Shown here in pieces: positions 40,393 through 50,283 of a stretch of DNA of 64,000 nt. Under the pieces are notes generated by a model that was given only the letters and a program-made list of their open reading frames with translations, had not been told where the DNA came from and did not search any database. The first letter of the stretch is position 1, and every line of letters begins with the position of its first letter. Source of the DNA: an uncultured Oleispira sp. (lineage in GTDB: Bacteria > Pseudomonadota > Gammaproteobacteria > Pseudomonadales > Oceanobacteraceae); the NCBI GenBank assembly GCA_913061415.1, contig CAJXUD010000007.1:107295-171294 (forward strand). Direction: 5' to 3'. The translations under genes and the position numbers were made by a program.

Positions 40393-41613
40393 TTAAACGT
40401 CTAAGCCGTCAATGCCAGCTACAGTATGAATATCTTTATCGCCACGACCTGATAGATTGACAACCAATACTTGATCAGGACTCATGTCTTTGGCCATTTT
40501 CATTGCATGGGCAATTGCGTGGCTTGATTCAAGCGCAGGCATAATACCTTCTATGCGTGTTAAATCACGGAAAGCATTCAATGCTTCTTCGTCAGTTGCC
40601 GCAACGTATTCTGCGCGGCCTATGTCTTTTAACCATGAATGTTCTGGCCCTACACCTGGATAATCCAAGCCAGCAGATACCGAGTGCGTACCCATGATCT
40701 GGCCGTTGTCGTCTTCCATTAGGTAAGTACGATTGCCGTGCAATACACCTGGGCGACCCTTACATAAAGGTGCTGCGTGGTCATCCCCTGCTAGACCTAA
40801 GCCACCGGCTTCTACACCGATCATGCGAACATCATGCATATTTAGGTAGGGGTAAAACATACCAATTGCGTTAGAACCACCACCGATACAAGCAATTACA
40901 GCATCTGGCTGACGCCCGATTTGCGCATCACATTGACGAATGGTTTCACGGCCGATAATACTTTGGAAATCTCGCACCAGCATTGGGTATGGGTGCGGGC
41001 CTGCTGCAGTACCTAGGATGTAGAAAGTATCATCAACATTGGTTACCCAGTGACGCATCGCATCGTTCATCGCGTCTTTTAGCGTTTTAGTGCCCGATTC
41101 AACAGAGATGACTTCAGCGCCTAATAAACGCATGCGATATACGTTCAGCTTCTGGCGCTCAATGTCGGTTGAGCCCATGAAAACCTTACACTCCATGCCT
41201 AAGCGAGCGGCAACGGTTGCTGTTGCAACGCCGTGCTGGCCGGCACCGGTTTCGGCAATGATTTTCTTTTTACCAGAGTACTTAGCCAATAACGCTTGGC
41301 CAATGGTATTGTTAATTTTATGCGCGCCCGTGTGGTTTAGATCTTCGCGTTTAAGATAGATCTTTGCACCACCACAATGTTTGGTTAGCTGTTCGGCAAA
41401 ATACAATGGCGATGGACGGCCTACATAATGTGCCAAATCTTCATCAAATTCTTTTTGAAATGCAGGATCTTTAGAAAGCTTACTATAAAGCGCCTGCAAC
41501 TCATCTAACGCTGCGCTTAATGTTTCAGAAACAAAACGACCGCCGTAAATTCCAAAATGACCTTTTGCATCAGGCAATATCGGTAAATCTTCTTTATTCT
41601 TAACGTTCGACAT
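40393..41613 (-). CDS. trpB: Tryptophan synthase beta chain
   Basis: PLP enzyme joining indole and serine. 406 residues. PLP lysine in [20 protein letters not shown], phosphate pocket [14 protein letters not shown], conserved [20 protein letters not shown], and ending [10 protein letters not shown]. Its ATG lies 14 bases inside trpF, so translation is coupled. TrpF-TrpB-TrpA stand without trpE, trpG, trpD or trpC, which is common in Pseudomonas-like bacteria. Confidence 0.97.
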   Translation of the reverse strand: MSNVKNKEDLPILPDAKGHFGIYGGRFVSETLSAALDELQALYSKLSKDPAFQKEFDEDLAHYVGRPSPLYFAEQLTKHCGGAKIYLKREDLNHTGAHKINNTIGQALLAKYSGKKKIIAETGAGQHGVATATVAARLGMECKVFMGSTDIERQKLNVYRMRLLGAEVISVESGTKTLKDAMNDAMRHWVTNVDDTFYILGTAAGPHPYPMLVRDFQSIIGRETIRQCDAQIGRQPDAVIACIGGGSNAIGMFYPYLNMHDVRMIGVEAGGLGLAGDDHAAPLCKGRPGVLHGNRTYLMEDDNGQIMGTHSVSAGLDYPGVGPEHSWLKDIGRAEYVAATDEEALNAFRDLTRIEGIMPALESSHAIAHAMKMAKDMSPDQVLVVNLSGRGDKDIHTVAGIDGLDV

Positions 41614-42223
41614 TACGAACCTCGCTTATAAAATCTTTAATTTTTTGTTTGTCCTTGATGCCTTTACTTGCCTCAACACCGCCACTTACATCTACGGCGA
41701 AAGGCCTCACTTGGTTCACAGCATCAGCAACATTTGTTGCATTTAGCCCCCCAGCTAATACCCAAGGGACCGATAATTCGGGGATCAACCGCCAATCGAA
41801 CGCCTGGCCAGTTCCGCCAGGCAAGTTCTCCACATAGGCATCCAATAATAAAGCTTTGGCATCCGGATACTGTTGTACTGCGCGATGAATATCGTCGGCG
41901 CTGCGTACACGGATAGCTTTCATATAAGGGCGATTAAATTGACGACAGAATTCTGGACTTTCATCACCATGAAACTGCAACAAGTCAAAACTGCAAATAT
42001 CTAAGGCGCGAGATATCTCAGTTGCGGTTTCGTTCACGAACAATGCAACCGTAGTAACAAAAGCGGGAGAATGTTTTATGAGCTGAGCAGCCTGCTCAGC
42101 AGTGACGGCTCTAGGGCTTGGTTCATACAATACAAACCCGAGAGCGTCTGCGCCCTCGGATACAGCAGTCTGAACATCTTGATCACGGGTTAACCCGCAT
42201 ATTTTAATTCGTACCTTATTCAC
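41600..42223 (-). CDS. trpF: Phosphoribosylanthranilate isomerase
   Basis: Small (207-residue) TIM-barrel isomerase of tryptophan synthesis. Catalytic Cys in [11 protein letters not shown] and Asp in [20 protein letters not shown]; the phosphate site is [11 protein letters not shown] and [15 protein letters not shown]. Between truA and trpB, overlapping trpB by 14 bases. Confidence 0.96.
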   Translation of the reverse strand: MNKVRIKICGLTRDQDVQTAVSEGADALGFVLYEPSPRAVTAEQAAQLIKHSPAFVTTVALFVNETATEISRALDICSFDLLQFHGDESPEFCRQFNRPYMKAIRVRSADDIHRAVQQYPDAKALLLDAYVENLPGGTGQAFDWRLIPELSVPWVLAGGLNATNVADAVNQVRPFAVDVSGGVEASKGIKDKQKIKDFISEVRNVER

Positions 42224-42279
42224 AAAAGCACACTTAATTTTGATAAAAGAAAGGAAGAGTGGAGTCTAACAGAAAATCT

Positions 42280-43131
42280 TTATTTACACAGCCAAGGCTC
42301 GACAAAAACAGGCCCCCAGGCTTGCGAAGGAATTGCAAAATTAGCAGGGTATTCAACACCAACAAAATACAGACCTGCTGAGGGTGCCGTAACACCTCCT
42401 AAGGCACGGTTTTTTTGAGCTAACAATTCCGCACTCCATTCAATAGGCTTGCGCCCCATGCCGATGGGCATCAACACACCCGCAATATTGCGAATCATAT
42501 GGTACAGAAAAGCATTTGCTTGTACTTCGATCATTACAATATCACCGTAACGACGAACTGAAATATCTTGAATGGTTCTTACTGGGCTGTTTGCTTGGCA
42601 ATCTTTAGCGCGATAAGAGGTAAAGTCATGCTCGCCGAGTAACGATTGAGCCGCCTCATGCATTCTATTCTCATCCAAAGGAAAACGGCACCAGGTTAAC
42701 TGATCGTGCATCAAACCTTGTTTAATTTCTTTGTTAAAAATCAAATAGCGATAGCGGCGGCTGGTGGCGCCAAACCTTGCGTGAAATGACTCATCAACTT
42801 CGCTTATCCAACGTAATGCAATACCATCCGGCAAATAGGTATTTACACCCATCATCCAATTATGAGGACGACGAATTGCGTGTGTATCAAAGTGAATAAC
42901 TTGAGTTGAGGCATGAACGCCTGCATCGGTCCGCCCAGCACAAGTAACCGCAATCGGTTCATTGGCTACTCGACTAAGCGCATCCTCAAGAGCCGCCTGA
43001 ATAGTCGGCTCTGGGTGATGCTTCTGCCGCTGCCAACCATGGAAGTGTGCTCCATGGTATTCGACTATTGCGGCATTTCTAACAAGAACTTTATCCTGCG
43101 TATTAACGACTTCTTTACTGTCAATCTGCAT
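42280..43131 (-). CDS. truA: TruA, tRNA pseudouridine(38-40) synthase
   Basis: Modifies U38-U40 in the anticodon arm of many tRNAs. 283 residues, slightly long because of an N-terminal extension of about 20. Catalytic aspartate in CAGRTDAGVHASTQVIHF; also YHGAHFHGWQRQ and FLYHMIRNIAGVLMPIGMG. Twelve bases after fimV, the conserved fimV-truA-trpF order. Confidence 0.96.
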   Translation of the reverse strand: MQIDSKEVVNTQDKVLVRNAAIVEYHGAHFHGWQRQKHHPEPTIQAALEDALSRVANEPIAVTCAGRTDAGVHASTQVIHFDTHAIRRPHNWMMGVNTYLPDGIALRWISEVDESFHARFGATSRRYRYLIFNKEIKQGLMHDQLTWCRFPLDENRMHEAAQSLLGEHDFTSYRAKDCQANSPVRTIQDISVRRYGDIVMIEVQANAFLYHMIRNIAGVLMPIGMGRKPIEWSAELLAQKNRALGGVTAPSAGLYFVGVEYPANFAIPSQAWGPVFVEPWLCK

Positions 43132-43143
43132 ATTGGTTTATAG

Positions 43144-46100
43144 CTACCCGATAGAATCCATCAAAGCACGAGCATCATGCTTTTGCTGATCACTACCTTC
43201 AGCAACTACTTCTTGAAGTAACTCTTTAGCACCCTCGCTATCTTCCATATCGAGGTAGGCGCGCGCTAAGTCAAGCTTAGTTGCACACTCATCCGTTCCC
43301 GCAAGGAAATCGAATTCGTCTTCTGACGCTGCGAGCTGATCAAGATTAATCTCTTGGCTGCCAGTAGCTTGATCAGTTGTTGGGATAGCAGCACCCTTAA
43401 CTTCAACCTCACCTTCAATATTGAAGTCGCCATCAGCGAGATCTGTGGTCTCAGCAGAAAAATCTGGTAAGTCTTCAAGCTCGTTCAAATCGAATTCTGA
43501 ACTACCTTCAAAGGAATCATCAGACAACGAGTCAAAACCTAGCTCAGAAGCTTCACCCAGTTCACTTTCTAATTCGGAGATGTCAGAATCAAAGGTCTCG
43601 CTAGTATCAGATTCAGCAGCCGTCAAATCATTCAATTCAGCATCCAATGATTCAAGATCTTCATCAGATGAATCACTTTCAAAACCGGTTGCACCAAGAT
43701 CAAACTCAGGCAGATCGTCAACAATATCGTCAGAATCAAGCAGTGTCGATAACGCATCACTTTCTTCAGAATCACTTGGATTTGTCATTGATGCCAAATC
43801 AACAATAGAATGATCGCTTATTGATTCGCTCGCTTCTTCAGCCGCTTCTTCTGAGCTTTCTGCAAGGCCTTCTAGCTCAGTCAGGTCAAAATCTGCAGAA
43901 GAATCGTCTTCTAGCGTAGGGATATCATCAAACTCAGAATCATCAGACTCAAGTGTAGGAATATCACTTAGCGCTTCAAGGCCTTCAGAGTCGTCTAGCG
44001 CATCAAGATTGTCTAGATCGCCCAAACCATCTAGGCCATCAAAGTTTTCAAGTTCATCAAGTCCATCTAGATTTTCAAGAGTGTCTAACCCTTCTAGATC
44101 TTCTAGCCCTTCAAGAGACTCGAGACTCTCTAGCCCATCTAGATTATCAGTTGAGTCAATATCTACATCTAAGGTTGGGACTTCTTCCAGAGAAAGCTCA
44201 TCTGAAACGTCAGTTCTATCAGCAAGATCGTCGACAACAGGAATTGTATCTTCTTCGTCAAAACTGAAATCGATATCAAACTCTTCATCTGCCACCGAGT
44301 CCGTATCAAAACTAATTAAGTCATTATCAGCAAGATCAGAACTAGCAACTTCAGCATCAGTTTCATTTAGCGACGCTGCAAAATCATCACTTGATTCTTC
44401 TGCATCCGTTAGATCGAGCGCAGCTTCGAAGTCGATACCATCAGAGAACTCATCACCTTCATCGGCAAGTGATGAAAGATTGATTTCAGATTCTTCAAAA
44501 GAAGGCTCTTCAGCATCGCTTTCAACATCACCTGAAATTGGTGACGTTAGACGACTGCGCATAGCAACTGCTTTTTCATTAGCTTCAATGTCGCCTAATG
44601 AATTAAGATCTAACTCCGCTTCTGCAAAAGAAGTAGCATCATCAGTTTCTAAATATACTTCGAGAAGCTTAGTGCGCAAGTTAATGCGGCTAGGCTCCAG
44701 CTCGATAGAATTTTTCAAAAGATCGGCAGCTTGGTCAAATCGGCCATAAGCAATATAGATCTCAGCTTCACCAATAATGTCAGCTGTTTGCGCAACAGTT
44801 TCAGAATCCGCAGAATCCAGATCTAAATCGGTGCCCTCTTCACCAGTGCCTCCAATACCTTCAAGAAGATCATCATTGAGCTCATTAGAATCCGTAACCA
44901 ACTGGTCGTCATCATCTAGTTCAAAGCCTTCAAGCGATGCATCATCAAGATTTTCATTTGGAAATTCAAAGTTTTCATCAAAACCCGTTAGCGCAGGATC
45001 GGTAACTTCGCCTTCCTTTTGATCACGACGTTTTTTAACGCCTAAACCAATCAAGGCCAATAACAATGCAAAACCGCCAGCAATGCCACCGACTAAAGCA
45101 GGTTTAGCCATTATTTCAGCGAAAAGGCCTTTCGGCTTATAGCGATCTTCTGCTTGCTGCTGCATTTGCGCAGCCGCTAAGGTAGGATCAATCTCTTCAG
45201 TTACGACAGCTTCCGTTGCGACAGTTTCATCGACGACATCAGTATCCGCGTAGTTAAAGTCTTCAGTTTCTAATGCAGCATCAACTTCATTATTTGCTAC
45301 TGAGTTATTAAGAGCGCTAGCTTCTGCTTCGGCAGTTGCAGCGTCTTCCACAACCAATTGCGCAGATTCAGGCTGAACTTCTTCAGCCTGCGCCTCTTTT
45401 TGCAATTCTAACGATTGAATACTCGCAAGCTGATCATCTTTTAATGACACAAGTCGCTGCAGGGTTGCAATCTGTTCTTCAAGAGATGCCAGGCGCTCTT
45501 TCAAGTCATTATTTTCAAGTTTACTGGTATCTAGACTTTCTAAAGCGATGACCAGCTCATCTGAAGTAGCGTTCTGAGGGCCATTGCCAGCAGCGCCACT
45601 TTCAATATCACCACTTGCACCAGCAGATTCAGCTACCTTGCTAGAGTTAGCAACAAGCTTAAGTTCACCACCATTAGCTGATTGTTCAGCTTTATTTGCT
45701 TGAGCGGCATTGGCTGTTGCATCTATTTGAGCACCCGCTGTCTGCAATTCACGATTTTGACGTGAAACTTCATTAACAGCCTGGCTATCATTTCGAGCAG
45801 CCATTTGCTGCTGATTAGGAATTCGTAGTACTTGATGTGTCTTTAAACGGTTTATATTACCGTTAATGAAAGCAGCAGGATTACTATCCTGGATAGCAAG
45901 CATCATTTGCTGTGGAGAAACCTGACGAGACGGGCGCGTCTTTATAGCGATTTCCCATAACGTATCATCTCTCTGCACTTTATAAGTGCCTTCCGCAGCC
46001 TCCTCAGCTTCCCAGCGACTGGGCGCCTTGGCCTGTGTTTTAACTACCGCAGCTGGCTGACTGTTATTAATGCGCTGTGGCATGCTTTGAGCAGCAAGTG

Positions 46101-46500
46101 GTTGTATTTGATCATCAAATACCGGTGGATCAAGCAGAAGTGTATATTCACGCAATACACGCCCTGATGGCCAGTTCACCTGTACCAAGAAATTTAGAAA
46201 GGGTTCAGTAACCGATTTATCACTGGTTAAAACAATACGACTTCCTTTAATTTCGAAATCGATATCGCTTAAAAAGAATACTTTCTCTACACCTGCACGG
46301 TCGAAATCGCCGTCAGAAGCTAAAGAGGGCTTGATTTCCCACTCAGTTAAATCATCTATATTTGACAGCTCTATCTCTGCTTGTAGAGGCTGATTGAGTG
46401 TGGACTTTAATTCAAGCTCACCCATACTCAGCGCAAGCACATTGGTGCTTAGACCAAGGGTGCTGGTGATCACTAGAGTACTTAAAAGCGTGCGCTTCAT
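43144..46500 (-). CDS. fimV: FimV-type peptidoglycan-binding polarity protein
   Basis: Inner-membrane hub protein that in Pseudomonas organises type IV pili, polarity and cAMP signalling. About 1118 residues from the ATG at 46500 (AAGGAAGCAGAGA ahead); this gives signal peptide MKRTLLSTLVITSTLGLS, so the upstream in-frame Met is rejected. Domains in order: FimV N-terminal region (MGELELKSTLNQPLQAEIEL), a LysM domain (YKVQRDDTLWEIAIKTRP), a Q/A-rich coil with leucine pattern, a TM segment (GGIAGGFALLLALIGLGVK), a very acidic cytoplasmic tail with a Leu-every-third-residue repeat, and the C-terminal TPR-like FimV domain (KLDLARAYLDMEDSEGAKEL). Confidence 0.93.
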   Translation of the reverse strand: MKRTLLSTLVITSTLGLSTNVLALSMGELELKSTLNQPLQAEIELSNIDDLTEWEIKPSLASDGDFDRAGVEKVFFLSDIDFEIKGSRIVLTSDKSVTEPFLNFLVQVNWPSGRVLREYTLLLDPPVFDDQIQPLAAQSMPQRINNSQPAAVVKTQAKAPSRWEAEEAAEGTYKVQRDDTLWEIAIKTRPSRQVSPQQMMLAIQDSNPAAFINGNINRLKTHQVLRIPNQQQMAARNDSQAVNEVSRQNRELQTAGAQIDATANAAQANKAEQSANGGELKLVANSSKVAESAGASGDIESGAAGNGPQNATSDELVIALESLDTSKLENNDLKERLASLEEQIATLQRLVSLKDDQLASIQSLELQKEAQAEEVQPESAQLVVEDAATAEAEASALNNSVANNEVDAALETEDFNYADTDVVDETVATEAVVTEEIDPTLAAAQMQQQAEDRYKPKGLFAEIMAKPALVGGIAGGFALLLALIGLGVKKRRDQKEGEVTDPALTGFDENFEFPNENLDDASLEGFELDDDDQLVTDSNELNDDLLEGIGGTGEEGTDLDLDSADSETVAQTADIIGEAEIYIAYGRFDQAADLLKNSIELEPSRINLRTKLLEVYLETDDATSFAEAELDLNSLGDIEANEKAVAMRSRLTSPISGDVESDAEEPSFEESEINLSSLADEGDEFSDGIDFEAALDLTDAEESSDDFAASLNETDAEVASSDLADNDLISFDTDSVADEEFDIDFSFDEEDTIPVVDDLADRTDVSDELSLEEVPTLDVDIDSTDNLDGLESLESLEGLEDLEGLDTLENLDGLDELENFDGLDGLGDLDNLDALDDSEGLEALSDIPTLESDDSEFDDIPTLEDDSSADFDLTELEGLAESSEEAAEEASESISDHSIVDLASMTNPSDSEESDALSTLLDSDDIVDDLPEFDLGATGFESDSSDEDLESLDAELNDLTAAESDTSETFDSDISELESELGEASELGFDSLSDDSFEGSSEFDLNELEDLPDFSAETTDLADGDFNIEGEVEVKGAAIPTTDQATGSQEINLDQLAASEDEFDFLAGTDECATKLDLARAYLDMEDSEGAKELLQEVVAEGSDQQKHDARALMDSIG
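43966..44149 (-). repeat. Leu-x-x triplet repeat inside fimV
   Basis: About sixteen consecutive residue triplets with Leu (once Phe) in the first position and mostly Asp/Glu in the second (for example LDGLESLESLEGLEDLEGL). At the DNA level it is a degenerate 9-base-scale repeat rich in CTAGA and CTTCAAG words on the plus strand, which creates long but meaningless antisense frames. Confidence 0.85.
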
Positions 46501-46830
46501 TCTCTGCTTCCTTGTTGTTATTAGGCTGCTTAATGCCGGTTTTGCAAACAATAAAACCAAATTTAGTTCATGAATCATAAATACGTTTTTTTATAAAACG
46601 TTTAGATTCTTTTTATCAGTATTCGTAAGTATCAATTATAAAAAGAGATTTCGCAATGTTTCAACGTCGATAACTCACGTTTCACGCGGCTTTCAGGCTA
46701 TCTTTTGATCAATATCCAAAACTAAAGTGTGAGCTTATTCACAAAATGAAACATTGTGTCTTAGAATGTCCAATACTTCATTTTGCGATATAAGCTTTTC
46801 TCACATCAAATCAGAACAGGTATCTGATGC
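46501..46830. other. Intergenic region between asd and fimV
   Basis: 330 bases without a gene, expected to hold the fimV promoter. An imperfect inverted repeat of about 15 bp (outer 9 bp perfect, CAAAATGAA/TTCATTTTG) spans 46742-46785, about 45 bases after the asd stop. A second one, ACGTTTT/AAAACGT, is at 46583-46601. No T-run follows either, so terminator function is uncertain. Confidence 0.5.
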
Positions 46831-47946
46831 TTAGTCTTCCAATAAAATGCGAAGCATACGGCGTAGTGGCTCAGCCGCTCCCCATAACAATTGATCACCC
46901 ACAGAAAATGCATTCAAATATTCTGAACCCATGTTCATTTTGCGTAAGCGCCCTACTGGCACATTAAGTGTTCCAGTAACGGCTGTAGGCGTTAAACCAG
47001 CAATCGTTGCTTCTTTGGTATTCGGAACAACTCCAGACCATTGGCTATGCTCATCAAGCATGGCTGTAATCTCGTCCATCGGTACATCTTTTTTCAGTTT
47101 GATGGTGAATGCTTGACTATGACAGCGCATGGAACCAATACGCACACAGGTGCCGTCTACTGGGATGATGTTATTGCCAGTCGCTAAAATTTTGTTGGTT
47201 TCAGCTTGGCCTTTCCATTCTTCGCGACTTTGGCCATTGTCCATTTCGGTATCGATGTATGGAATTAAGCTACCACCAAGTGGTACACCAAAGTTAGCCG
47301 TATCCATTGAACCGTTACGCTGAGTTTCAGCAACGATGCGATCGATGTCTAAGATTGCGCTGCGTGGGTCAGCAAGCTTGTCAGCTACAGAGGCGTTTAA
47401 CTGCCCCATTTGGACCAATAATTCACGCATGTGCTTCGCGCCGCCACCAGAAGCTGCTTGGTAAGTTTGTGAGCTTAACCATTCAACTAGGCCATTTTCA
47501 AACAGACCACCAAGACCCATTAGCATTAGGGATACTGTGCAGTTTCCGCCAACGAAGGTTTTGGTGCCATTGTGAAGACCGTCTTTAATGACGTTTTTGT
47601 TGACTGGGTCTAATACGATGATTGCGTCATCTGCCATACGAAGGCTTGATGCAGCATCGATCCAGTAGCCTTTCCAGCCAGTTGCCATTAGCTTTGAGTA
47701 AACTTCTGTGGTGTAGTCGCCACCTTGACAGGTGATGATTACGTCCATGGCTTTTAGTTCGTCAATGTCGAACGCGTCTTTAAGCGCAGGAGCTTCTTTG
47801 CCACCAAAAGCTGGAGCTGCTTGCCCTGCTTGAGAGGTAGTAAAATATACCGGATTGATATCAGCAAAGTCGTTCTCTGCTTCCATACGTTGCATTAGCA
47901 CGGAGCCAACCATGCCACGCCAGCCTACAAGACCTACAGTTTTCAT
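46831..47946 (-). CDS. asd: Aspartate-semialdehyde dehydrogenase
   Basis: Reduces aspartyl phosphate to the semialdehyde, feeding Lys, Met, Thr and diaminopimelate synthesis. 371 residues, the longer gammaproteobacterial form. NADP site [18 protein letters not shown]; catalytic Cys in [18 protein letters not shown]; catalytic His region [19 protein letters not shown]. Ribosome site GGAG ahead of the ATG. Same direction as leuB upstream and fimV downstream. Confidence 0.97.
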   Translation of the reverse strand: MKTVGLVGWRGMVGSVLMQRMEAENDFADINPVYFTTSQAGQAAPAFGGKEAPALKDAFDIDELKAMDVIITCQGGDYTTEVYSKLMATGWKGYWIDAASSLRMADDAIIVLDPVNKNVIKDGLHNGTKTFVGGNCTVSLMLMGLGGLFENGLVEWLSSQTYQAASGGGAKHMRELLVQMGQLNASVADKLADPRSAILDIDRIVAETQRNGSMDTANFGVPLGGSLIPYIDTEMDNGQSREEWKGQAETNKILATGNNIIPVDGTCVRIGSMRCHSQAFTIKLKKDVPMDEITAMLDEHSQWSGVVPNTKEATIAGLTPTAVTGTLNVPVGRLRKMNMGSEYLNAFSVGDQLLWGAAEPLRRMLRILLED

Positions 47947-48032
47947 TTTTTCTCCTAATACAAAGCACAGTTAAGTGCTTTGTATAAATATAAATTTGCT
48001 CTTTTAAAAGTAACCTTGAAATCTAAAAAAGA

Positions 48033-49109
48033 TTAAAGTGCTTTTACGACTGCTGCACCCATTTCTGCGGTGCTCACTTTTGTCATACCGTCAGAGTAGA
48101 TGTCTGGCGTGCGTAGATTCAGATCCAGTACGTCACTCACTGCTTTCTCGATTGCATCGGCAGCAGCGTTTTCACCTAAAGAGTATCGTAACATCATTGC
48201 GGCCGAAAGAATGGTCGCTAATGGGTTTGCAATACCTTGGCCAGCGATGTCAGGCGCACTGCCGTGACATGGCTCGTACATGCCTTTGTTGTCTTTATCT
48301 AAAGACGCTGAAGGTAGCATACCGATAGAGCCTGTTAACATGGCTGCGGCATCAGATAGGATGTCGCCAAACATGTTGCCAGTAACCATTACGTCGAACT
48401 GCTTAGGTGCACGTACTAGTTGCATTGCGGCGTTATCAACGTACATGTGAGAAAGCTCTACTTCTGGGTAGTCTTTCGCCATTTCGTTCATAATCTCGCG
48501 CCATAGTACGGTTACTTCTAGTACGTTGGCTTTATCGATTGAGCATAGTTTGCCGCCGCGCTTTTTAGCGGCTTCAAATGCTACTTTACCAATGCGACGA
48601 ATCTCAGATTCGCTGTATACATAGGTATTGTACCCTTGTCGCTCGCCATTTTCTAATGTGCGAATGCCGCGTGGCTGGCCGAAATAGATGCCACCCGTTA
48701 GTTCACGAACGATTAGGATATCTAGACCAGATACAACTTCTGGCTTTAATGATGAAGCATCTGCAAGTTGTGGGTATAGGATTGCTGGGCGCAAGTTGCC
48801 GAACAATTCTAGACCTGAACGCAAACCTAGCAGGCCTTTTTCAGGGCGCATTTCGCGATCTTCTAGGTTGTCCCATTTAGGGCCACCCACTGCACCAAGA
48901 AGAATGGCGTCGGCCGCTTTGGCTTTTTCCATAGTTGAGGTTGGCAGTGGTGAACCTTCAGCATCATAGCCAGCACCACCAACTAAACCATGGTCAAATT
49001 CTAGACCTAGGTTAAATTTTTCGTTTACCGCAACCAATACGTTTTCTGCTTCGGTTACGATTTCTGGACCAATACCATCACCTGGTAGGATTAATACTTT
49101 TTTAGACAT
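48033..49109 (-). CDS. leuB: 3-isopropylmalate dehydrogenase
   Basis: NAD-dependent decarboxylating dehydrogenase of leucine synthesis. 358 residues from the ATG at 49109 ([18 protein letters not shown]); a GTG four codons earlier is possible. Motifs: [26 protein letters not shown], and [20 protein letters not shown]. It is separated from leuD by about 500 bases that contain an inverted-repeat element instead of a gene. Confidence 0.96.
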   Translation of the reverse strand: MSKKVLILPGDGIGPEIVTEAENVLVAVNEKFNLGLEFDHGLVGGAGYDAEGSPLPTSTMEKAKAADAILLGAVGGPKWDNLEDREMRPEKGLLGLRSGLELFGNLRPAILYPQLADASSLKPEVVSGLDILIVRELTGGIYFGQPRGIRTLENGERQGYNTYVYSESEIRRIGKVAFEAAKKRGGKLCSIDKANVLEVTVLWREIMNEMAKDYPEVELSHMYVDNAAMQLVRAPKQFDVMVTGNMFGDILSDAAAMLTGSIGMLPSASLDKDNKGMYEPCHGSAPDIAGQGIANPLATILSAAMMLRYSLGENAAADAIEKAVSDVLDLNLRTPDIYSDGMTKVSTAEMGAAVVKAL

Positions 49110-49177
49110 TTTTGATTCCACTTAATTTTTTTAAAACAATTCATTCTGGCTATGTAAGCAACGGACTATTGGGCAGT

Positions 49178-49587
49178 GGGTAATTCGTTTTTGGGGACGG
49201 GGTAAATACCAGCCGCTACAGGTATTCACGGCGCTAACGCTCCATGTAGCCTCGTATTTCGCATCCCTGCGAAATGACGCCCCTTTAACGAACAACCCAC
49301 CACCCAACAATCCTTTCAGTAGATTTACAACCTCACCAATAAAAAGAATAGGAATCCTTTTTATTGGGATATATTTCATCCAAAGTCTATCTGAATGACC
49401 AACAATGTTATGGCGATGTGCTGAGTGGTTCGTTTTGGGCGGCGTCACACCACATGGATGTGGTGTACGAGCCTACAGGGACAAAATGGCAGGATAGCCA
49501 TTTTGCACAACCGTAGGTTGCCCAAAGGGCTCAGCACACGGATGTGCTGAGTGAAAGCAATCACGCGTCCCCCGAAACGAATTACCC
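49178..49587. mobile_element. About 410-bp MITE/REPIN-like element with inverted arms
   Basis: Bounded by 22-bp terminal inverted repeats: GGGTAATTCGTTTTTGGGGA plus CG at 49178-49199, and the complement at 49566-49587 with two mismatches. Behind each end is a similar arm in opposite orientation. Both arms share the inner sequence GTTCGTT..GGCGTCA, then an 8-bp hairpin with an NGGA loop, then TACGAG and CTACANGGA (left arm on the minus strand, right arm on the plus strand). No coding capacity. It lies between leuD and leuB, where relatives may carry a gene or a short gap. I see no clear target-site duplication. Confidence 0.7.
49447..49551 (+). other. Series of hairpins with GGA loops
   Basis: Three strong stem-loops in the right arm: ACACCACA-TGGA-TGTGGTGT (49447-49466), CAAAATGGC-AGGATA-GCCATTTTG (49482-49505) and CTCAGCACA-CGGA-TGTGCTGAG (49530-49551). 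The first and third loops read ACATGGATGT and ACACGGATGT, matching the CsrA/RsmA site pattern ACANGGANGT. A related hairpin with a GGGA loop on the minus strand is at 49256-49275 in the left arm. Confidence 0.75.
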
Positions 49588-49635
49588 AGCGCAGCGCGTG
49601 CAAAAGCCTGCTTTTAATCTTTTATCTCGAACAGC

Positions 49636-50271
49636 CTAAAACAACCAAGGCGACGATGCTTTGCGCTTAACTTCATAAGCCGTAATGTCGTCTGCGTCTT
49701 GCAAGGTTAAACCGATATCATCAAGGCCATTCATCAAGCAATGCTTGCGGAAGGCGTCGACTTCAAATGGGATTAAATCACCATTTGGCTTAACGATGTT
49801 TTGATTTTCTAAATCAACCGTTAACTCGTAACCTTCAGTCGCCGTTACTTCTGCAAATAAACCATCAATAATCGTTTCATCTAAAACAATCGGTAAAAGA
49901 CCGTTTTTAAAACTGTTATTAAAGAAGATATCCGCATAACTAGACGCAATGATAACCTGAAAACCAAAATCTTCTAACGCCCAAGGTGCATGTTCACGAG
50001 AAGAGCCACAGCCAAAGTTTTCGCGAGTCAAAAGAATTGAAGCGCCCTGATAACGAGGCTGATTCAATACGAAGTCCTGATTTAATGGACGACCGGAATT
50101 ATCCGCGTCTGGCTGGCCTTCATCAAGATAACGCAATTCATCAAACAAGTTGGGGCCGAAGCCGCTGCGCTTAATGGATTTTAAAAATTGCTTCGGGATA
50201 ATCATATCCGTATCGATATTGGCGCGATCCATAGGAGCGACGATACCGCTTTGTTTAACAAATGCTTTCAT
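49636..50271 (-). CDS. leuD: Isopropylmalate isomerase small subunit
   Basis: Swivelling-domain subunit that with LeuC interconverts 2- and 3-isopropylmalate. 211 residues. Signature [20 protein letters not shown], substrate-binding [20 protein letters not shown], and [20 protein letters not shown]. Twelve bases after leuC. Confidence 0.96.
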   Translation of the reverse strand: MKAFVKQSGIVAPMDRANIDTDMIIPKQFLKSIKRSGFGPNLFDELRYLDEGQPDADNSGRPLNQDFVLNQPRYQGASILLTRENFGCGSSREHAPWALEDFGFQVIIASSYADIFFNNSFKNGLLPIVLDETIIDGLFAEVTATEGYELTVDLENQNIVKPNGDLIPFEVDAFRKHCLMNGLDDIGLTLQDADDITAYEVKRKASSPWLF

Positions 50272-50283
50272 TATAACGCTCCT

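Noticed and set aside
43421..45022. Long serine-rich frames on the plus strand opposite fimV (130, 246 and 81 codons)
   Set aside because: They are antisense shadows of the acidic Asp/Glu/Leu repeat of FimV; Ser-rich translations come from GAN/TCN codon complementarity and have no start context or domain.
46501..46578. Longer FimV start with 26 extra residues
   Set aside because: It would bury the signal peptide; the ATG at 46500 has AAGGA at good spacing and begins a standard signal peptide.
49131..49448. 105-codon minus-strand frame upstream of leuB
   Set aside because: Runs through the terminal repeat and left arm of the inverted-repeat element; the translation follows the hairpins and shows no domain.
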